Positions 39,505 to 45,733 of a stretch of 45,733 bases of DNA are shown piece after piece. Every line of letters begins with the position of its first letter. Position 1 is the stretch's first letter. The position numbers and the translations under genes were made by a program. The DNA is taken from assembly GCA_003427395.1 (NCBI GenBank), contig BFEA01000014.1:671877-717609 (forward strand), written 5' to 3'. Below the pieces are notes generated by a model. It did not search any database. It saw only the letters and a list, made by a program, of their open reading frames with translations, and was not told the origin of the DNA. The DNA comes from Chara braunii. Lineage: Eukaryota; Streptophyta; Charophyceae; Charales; Characeae.

Positions 39505-39660
39505 ATCTTTTTTTTTTTTTTTTTTTTTTTTTGAAAGAGAAAACAACCCGAGTGAATGCTAGGGGTGCTGATAAGAGCAGACACCACTAGCATGCTCGAG
39601 GAGGCTCCATCTATTGGTGGGGAGCGGCACCTGCTGGAAATCGGGCCCAGCGTCCCTCAA
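39505..39660 (-). mobile_element. SINE-A copy, minus
   Basis: Reverse complement: GAGGGACGCTGGGCCCGATT-TCCAGCAGGTG, CTCCCCACCAATAGATGGAG, GCTAGTGGTGTCTGCTCTTA, TCAGCACCCCTAGCATTCAC and a tail of about 26 A (T run 39508-39533 on the plus strand). One of the two most complete copies. Confidence 0.8.
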
Positions 39661-40776
39661 CAATTATAACCAGGTGTTCCGTATTCCACCCGAAATCATG
39701 TCAATATGCCACGTGTCCATCCCCACAGAATGCGTACGTAATCAACCGAAGCAACACGCTGGCACACTCTAGCATCTGATGAGCAGCATTGATTGCCCTC
39801 AAACGAGGGGATTAACTGCTCATCATGGTTAAAAAAAAGCTCCTATTCCGAAACCCTCATCGTCCGCTTAACGAAACGTTCGCAGCACGGTGAAAGGAAG
39901 AGGTAACCAGAACAGGAAGTTAGATGAACTTATTGTGGATAATTCCGAAATCATCACGAGGTTTAGCTAATCATCACGAGGTTTAGCTCTCACAACTTAT
40001 CAGGAAAGCACCATATCCCCCCACGATCCCCCCACAATCTTCATGATCATTGGTTCACATCACACAGTATGAGAGGGGAGGGGTATTCGAAGAGGGGACG
40101 TACAGTTTACCATTTCAAAATTCTCTATTACCTCAGTGCGGGAAAACAGAGGACCGACGATGAAAGTAGCACCACAAATTCCCCACTGAAATTACACATC
40201 TCACGCGGCAGGAGAGCAAAAATCCCAAAAATCCCATGGTCGTACCTTACCTGCCACGTGGGTAATCCCAAATTTCACAAAACGCTTTAGGTCACGTAAC
40301 TCACCCAGTTGGATCAATCGAAACACGAACCAGCCCCCTACGAACCAACTCCCCTGCTCATATGCAAAATCGGTGGAACTTCATTCAGATTTTAAACCGA
40401 AGTCGCACTATCACGGAGCAGAGCAGCAATCAATCCCTCCATCGCACCTTTTCAGCTGCATAACAAAACCATCATTGTAAAAAGCCGCAAAAGGGTCCAG
40501 ATCACGAGTAACACTCAAAACAGAACGATAAAAGCATACTCCCGCTGTCATGTGTACCCCGCGGCACTGCTCCAATCATCCACCACCCTTTCTCTCCCCC
40601 ACCTCTCCCTCCGTAAAGACTCTACCCCACCCTACAACCCTCCCCCCTATCCCCACCCGGATCCCATGAGAGAAGCGGTATGCTATTCCGTGCAGTCGAG
40701 GAGCCCCAAATCATCATAAGCATGCCCAAAGACGACCCCACCCCCGCAAGCTCGCCTTTCCCAAATACAGCAAAGG
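39661..40776. other. no gene recognised
   Basis: Contains a 20-bp direct duplication ATCATCACGAGGTTTAGCT (39952, 39972) and a CCCCAC-rich patch (40580-40680). Short ORFs lack support. Confidence 0.4.
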
Positions 40777-41508
40777 TCATACCCCCGTCAAATTCGATAT
40801 TATCACCTTCATTGCTAACACCCCTGCTGTCTTGGAAACATGCATGAAGCTCACCTTCTTCGCTGGTGTTATAGTGGTTGTTGTTGCCGTAATCGTTATA
40901 TCACTGGTATTGTTATCGTTGCCACCAGCGCTGACATTGTCATCACTATTTTGCTTGTTGTTGACGACACCAGCGGAAGCGACGTCACTAGAACAACGAT
41001 AATCGCTGCTTTTGTTATTGTTGTTGTTGTAGTTGTTGTTGTCGTTGTTGTTATTATTATAACAGACAGCACCGCGAATGAAATCACCGATGTTTTTTCT
41101 GTCATCAATGTTGTTGGCAAGGACGGTAGTGCAAGTAAGATCGTCGTTGTCCATACTATCGATGTCGACGGCGTCAGCAGCAACGGAGTTGATGTCATCC
41201 TCGTAACAGAGGTCTTCCAGCTCAGCACATAGATCTTGCCCCTCCTCAAGATCTTCGTAGAAGTTCCGCATCAAACTGCCCAATCGTGGTTCATCTATGA
41301 GTGCACGAAGATGAGGGGGCAACCCCTCCTCCAACCCCCACGCAGTCTCCAATAACTGCATCTGCACACTCCGGATCCACGGAATTGATGGCACTGTCGT
41401 TTCTGCAGCCACCGCTTTCAACTTCGCCACTTCATAGCACACCCGTTCTCTGCCCACTTGGATGATGGTAAACCACTCATTGGCTTCTAGCTCGCCCAAA
41501 CTCGCCAT
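40777..41508 (-). CDS. hypothetical Asn-rich protein, possibly a first exon
   Basis: 243 codons from ATG at 41508. The N-terminal half looks like a normal folded protein (ASLGELEANEWFTIIQVGRE; DEPRLGSLMRNFYEDLEEGQ), with an acidic stretch at about 85-120. It then becomes an Asn/Thr-rich low-complexity region (poly-Asn near residues 152-168) encoded by AAC/AAT triplet repeats (41020-41060). The ORF ends at a TGA that coincides with GGGGGTATGACC on the minus strand, where GTATGA could be a 5' splice site, so the stop may not be the true end. No family recognised and no homologue in the window. Repeat-derived composition in the second half lowers confidence. Confidence 0.4.
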   Translation of the reverse strand: MASLGELEANEWFTIIQVGRERVCYEVAKLKAVAAETTVPSIPWIRSVQMQLLETAWGLEEGLPPHLRALIDEPRLGSLMRNFYEDLEEGQDLCAELEDLCYEDDINSVAADAVDIDSMDNDDLTCTTVLANNIDDRKNIGDFIRGAVCYNNNNNDNNNYNNNNNKSSDYRCSSDVASAGVVNNKQNSDDNVSAGGNDNNTSDITITATTTTITPAKKVSFMHVSKTAGVLAMKVIISNLTGV

Positions 41509-41699
41509 CGAAGATATAAGAAGCTGCCACCACTATCACAATCTATCGACAATTCCACAGCTGGCGCCACCCCTGCCCGTGCGTCGCGGAACACCCAATT
41601 CCAACAGCAGTCGCCACGTGGCAACCAAGCTGCCACCCACGTCTGCTGGGCGCACGTGCAGGCCTAACAGCCGAAGGGCTCGCCCCCCCCCCCGGCGCT

Positions 41700-44600
41700 A
41701 GTCGATAGTTGGGGTATTCCGTTCGTCAGTTGGCTAGGTGGGTCAGGTGGTAGGTGCGACATGGCCCTTGGTGGGATTCCACGGCCGTCCTTTTCCGTAT
41801 TATGGAGCCTTTGTACGACATGCTGCGCAGTTTGGAGGGATGCACATGTCGCGGGTTGTTCAGTGGACGCAGGATGTGACCCGCGAGGTGGCCAGGGAGG
41901 TTCGTGCACTTCTGGCGGATTCTGCACACTGCATTGTGCAGAGGGTGCAGGCTCGATGCGCGCACATGTTGGAGCCGGCCCACGCCGCTGCTCACCTTCC
42001 TTGTCCCAGCCGGCGGGACTTGAGGTACTACGAGGGCGTGGTGAGCAGCTACGCCGCGAGCTTGGTGAGGGAGGCAGAGACTTATATCTTGTCGCAGACA
42101 GGGTTCAGTGTAGCGAGCCCCGAGTACGAGACCGCATGTGCGCACCTGCGCGACTTCCACACACGGAGGGGGGGGATTGCGTGGGGAGGGAGGGACGAAG
42201 ACAGAGAGGCACAGAGGTGCACCGGCGACGTGGAGACGTACAAGGCCGGGTGTTGGTGGTCAAAGTGGGGACAGTGCGCCCCGCAGTTGCAGGCCATTGC
42301 TCTTCGTGTTATGTACATGTGGACGTGCTCCTCTCCTGCGGAGAGGAATTGGGCCGTCCACGAGGGTGTACAGACGAAGAAGCGTAACCGCCTCGAGTTT
42401 GAGAAGGTTTTGGCGTTGTTGAGATCTCAGCCAACGTCCGCCTTCTCTCGCATCAGCGCGCAGGTCGTGGGTTTGCGCCGCCATGGACTATAGATGAGTC
42501 TATGTTGGACGTGGAGGGAGGCCTCGGGACTCACCCCTCGTGGAAGGGGACGGACAAGAGCAGGACGCAGGAGGACCTTGAGTCTCAGAGATGTTCATGG
42601 CAGCGAGACCCGTGCAGGTCGAGAGCTCCTTCGGGGGAGGTGGCAGATGTTTTTGGGACTCGAGCCGCCACATTGCACCCTTACCCTCGAGACGACAGTG
42701 ATTCCGAGGGTCACGAGGACGAGGACGAGCGGGCGGGCCCCGCTACTGCCGCTCATGCGGCACAACAACGTGATGAGTGGAGCGACCCGGAGGACGTCCG
42801 CAGACGGAATGACGGGGATGGCTTGTTCACAGGACTTGATTCGCAGGGCGAGGAGGAGTTAGGTGGTTCGTATGGGAGCCCTGTCGAGCGACAGAGGCTT
42901 TCGTCACATGGCCCGCGGTCCGCTGAGCAAGAGGGAGCTCCTGGATCTGCACCTTCGAGGGGGGCAGAGTCGGGTTGTGCTGGGGAGGTGCCTGGCGGGG
43001 GTCCTGCGCATGTTGGTGGTGCCTTGCACAGACTGGTGAGGGTCCGGAGACAGTGATTGGTGGACAGATTAGCGGGCGGTCCTTCACAGGTTGAGGGGCA
43101 CGAGAGAGATAGACAGGGGTTGTCTGCTGGAGACGGTGCTGTGTTGCCAGCAGGCGGAGGCAGTGGCGAGGATGCCGCGACAGTTGAGGAGGGCGAGCAT
43201 GGGAGTAGTCGTGATGAGGGGATGTCGGCAGGCGGAGGAGGAGGTTTGAGCGAGTTTGAACTGCTTGGTGACCTAGGAGTGCCCCCGGGAGAGAGCGAGT
43301 CTTGAGGGGACATCATTGTGGGCATGCAGGTCGGATTGGGATAGATCAGCGCCCTGCACCTAGAGACTTTCACACCTGCCATGCACGACGAGTTGATGTC
43401 GTCACCGCCTGAGGCTGAGGGAAATGAGGATCGCACACCTCCTGGAGAGACATTTGAGGAGAGGTTTGATAGGCTTGAGAGTCGTCGAGCATGCCTCATG
43501 GCACGAGCGGACCCCAGGACCCAGGAGTTGGCCCGTGTTGCGGCTGAGGAGCGACAGAGAGAATTGGGGACATTTCCGCCGGTGTCCCTTCACGTAGAGA
43601 CAACTTTCCCCATGGATCCTCCGAAAGGGGATCACGATAGGATGCAGGGGGAGGGAGCTTTGGCAGAGGCATCGAGCATGGGAGGGGATGATGAGCAGAG
43701 GGAGCCGCTCGAGAGGCACGAGACAAGGTTGGCACCGCTAGAGGACCGACCTCTGGTGCCTGACCAGACTCCCACCGACGAGCAAAGGCCCGAGGGGGCA
43801 TTGCATGACGCTGCCGACGTGCCTCTGCTCGCGGATTTGGATGAGGGTGCGGTGCACATGTCCCCGGGTCTAGAGGACATACAGACTATGCAGTCGGTGG
43901 GCGTTGATGTTGCTCGACCCTCTGCACAGGCAGAGGGCACAACACCGACCACCGGGTGGGAGGAGGACGTAGAGAGGGACGTCCATGCTAGTGGGGCGGG
44001 ACGAGACCCCGCACAGGTCGAGAGAGGGCACAACACGGGTCGACGCAGCGGGGGACGTCCATGGTAGTGGGGCACAACACCTGGGAGGGGGACGTAGCGG
44101 GGGACGTCCACGCTAGTGGAGCGGAACGAGACCCCTTACAGGTCGATAGCGAGGTAATGCGCAGAGAGGACGTGGGAGACAGGCGTGACGGAGACAGAGA
44201 GGAGACACCGCAGACTTTGGTGGTCCGCACGGCAGCGGGCCTGGTGCTGCCACATCAGGCACCGTTTCTAGTGGATCCCGGGCATCGTGCACATGGAGGT
44301 GGCCCGGTCGCGGAGCGACGAGTAGGCAGGGGCACGTGCGCACCTCCGGTCCCTACTTTTGCGTCGTCACGGGAGAGGCCGCAAATTAGGTATGTGGCCA
44401 CGCCTCGCGACAACCTCCCTTTTGGATGTATGGCTGCTGAGGAGTTGGAGGCGCACGGCGGGATGGATTTGAGGACATCAATAGGCGGTGCTTCAGGAGG
44501 CCTCCGCAGGCTGGGCGTCTGCCTCACGTGCATGACTTGTCTTTGTGGCGAGCTAGCCCTAGCTTACCTTCGGGAGGTTCTGTCGCGACGCCGTCTCAGG

Positions 44601-45298
44601 GCGCAGCAGGGCCATCCTCACCAGCAAGCGTAGTTGCGGGAGAGAGCGGCAATCTCACCCCGAGGTCGGCTGCTCGTAGACGGAGAGACACTACCGACCA
44701 TGCACGGGAGTCGCACGACACTATGTTATTCGGTCGCACTGACAGGCCATGGAGTGAGTCGAGACGGGTGACGACGGCAAGTGCCAGTCGTCAACCAGGT
44801 TTGAGAGGGGTTTCCAGGAGCGGGGGTGGTCGAGATGTTGTGGCATCTGGGTTTGGTAGTAGAGGCGATGACAGTGGATGCATGCATAGCAGACACGAGG
44901 GCATAGACGGTGCCGCGCCGGGCGTGGTACATCCACCATTGACATTTGGTTTGAAAGAGGCTTCAATGATTTTAGACGAGCCTGATGTTGTGACACGAGC
45001 GAGGCAGGCCTGACACGTGCCCCTAGATCGACGGCAGGAGGGGGAGACATCAGGGACGGATGGTCTACCTATGCATCATGAGTCCCGCCGACGTGCTGAT
45101 CTTGCGGACACATTTATCACCCGGATAGCCAAAGGCAGGAGAGTTATTATGGACGATGACGACGGCAACCCTCCCGAGCTTATCACAGCTGGACGCGGCG
45201 GGCATCGTCAGAGAGGGCGAGGACGTGGCACTGGCGGGTCACACGGACGAGGTTCTCTTGGGTCCCGGCGGGCTTCGCGCGCAGACGACGATCGTTGA
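41700..45298 (+). pseudogene. hAT-family transposase C-terminus with long acidic/RG tail (broken)
   Basis: The first open part (41738-42493) carries the hAT dimerisation signature: GCWWSKWGQCAPQLQAIALR then SSPAERNWAVHEGVQTKKRN and RLEFEKVL (residues about 171-226). A one-base frameshift near 42412-42420 moves to a second frame (VEISANVRLL..FAPPWTIDESMLDVEG), which continues as an acidic, Gly-rich low-complexity chain to 44067, broken by TGA 43054, TGA 43303 and TAG 43342. Another shift near 44060 and one near 44480-44530 lead to a final part ending GRGGHRQRGRGRGTGGSHGR...DDDR. A coding minisatellite (GDVHASGAxRDPxQVxxE) lies at 43976-44150. The 5' catalytic part is missing, truncated near a C run at 41684-41695. 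GC content is clearly above the flanks. Not functional. Confidence 0.75.
43976..44150 (+). repeat. degenerate minisatellite inside the transposase tail
   Basis: GGGACGTCCAYGSTAGTGGR-GC at 43978, 44053 and 44102, the first and third followed by GGRACGAGACCCC and ACAGGTCGA. The copy number change here probably caused the adjacent frameshift. Confidence 0.75.
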
Positions 45299-45733
45299 TG
45301 GTGCACGGAGTTGCGTTTTGTTGCCTTTCTTCGACGGAGGAGCATTTTTGTTATCCATGACAGACAATGTTTTTTTATGTTGTATTCTAGTTCACTTTAC
45401 AGTCGATAATTTTTTTTTGCAGTTCACACATGGTTTCATGATGTTGTATTGTAGTTTGCCTTGTAGTCGGTTGTTTTTTTGGGCATTTCACATATGTTTT
45501 CCTTCGATACCTTTAGGATTGTATCTTTGTAGTGTATCGTGTGTTCTACTTTTTAGTCGACTGTTTTGAGTCGGTGCTTCTTTCGATGGAGTGGTGGGTC
45601 TTTGACCTGACATGTCAGATTTATGCTATTATCCATGCTATATTGGTTTGTGTTCTGCTTCGATTATGTCTTCACGTTTGCAATGTTTCTGTTTTTTTTG
45701 ATGATGAGTGTTGTGTGTGCAATGGTGCAGGGT
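45299..45733. other. AT-rich flank of the hAT remnant
   Basis: T-rich sequence with GTTGTATTSTAGTTYRCYTT-like duplications (45381, 45442) resembling a 3' UTR or element end. No terminal inverted repeat partner was found in the window. Confidence 0.4.

Overview
The window looks like nuclear DNA of a plastid-bearing streptophyte (plant lineage). The basis is an α-glucan, water dikinase gene (starch metabolism, essentially restricted to plastid-bearing eukaryotes) in a sea of decayed plant-type transposable elements (LINE, hAT, Mutator-like, SINE), microsatellites and AT-rich non-coding sequence. There is no prokaryotic gene organisation. The density of broken elements suggests a large, repeat-rich genome such as a charophyte alga; this is inference and no species is proven.

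Layout. 1-3.3 kb: gag-like fragments, two different TIR elements (one Mutator-like with a visible target duplication), a tandem duplication and a tRNA-headed SINE. 3.7-10.76 kb: one nearly complete but inactivated LINE, with ORF1 (zinc knuckle, RGG tail) and ORF2 (endonuclease, reverse transcriptase, C-terminal zinc-binding region). 10.76-16.3 kb: a SINE split by a MITE, tandem duplications, more gag-like fragments and an inverted pair of about 0.5-kb repeats. 17.5-18.3 kb: a CAT-rich degenerate repeat. 18.5 and 27.1 kb: two diverged members of an unrecognised protein family. 22 kb: a Lys-rich broken reading frame. 25.5-26.4 kb: a non-autonomous hAT element with perfect 8-bp target duplications. 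29.5-33.5 kb, minus strand: the one convincing intact gene, a 1,339-codon single-exon glucan water dikinase. 35-37.5 kb: minisatellites, including a telomere-like one. 40.8-41.5 kb: an Asn-rich hypothetical ORF. 41.7-45.3 kb: a broken hAT transposase C-terminus with a very long acidic, low-complexity tail.

A short retroposon family (called SINE-A here) occurs about ten times, in both orientations, from 10.7 to 39.7 kb, and is the main repeat theme of the window.

Assembly caution. Three exact copies of the 38-bp Nextera mate-pair junction (12195, 25688, 29296), single-N joins inside or beside microsatellites (15500, 28420), a 77-C run and a base-for-base duplicated block of over 730 bp (28.4-29.3 kb = 34.0-34.85 kb) show that parts of the scaffold are artificial. 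Order and spacing across these points should not be trusted, including the 3' flank of the dikinase gene.
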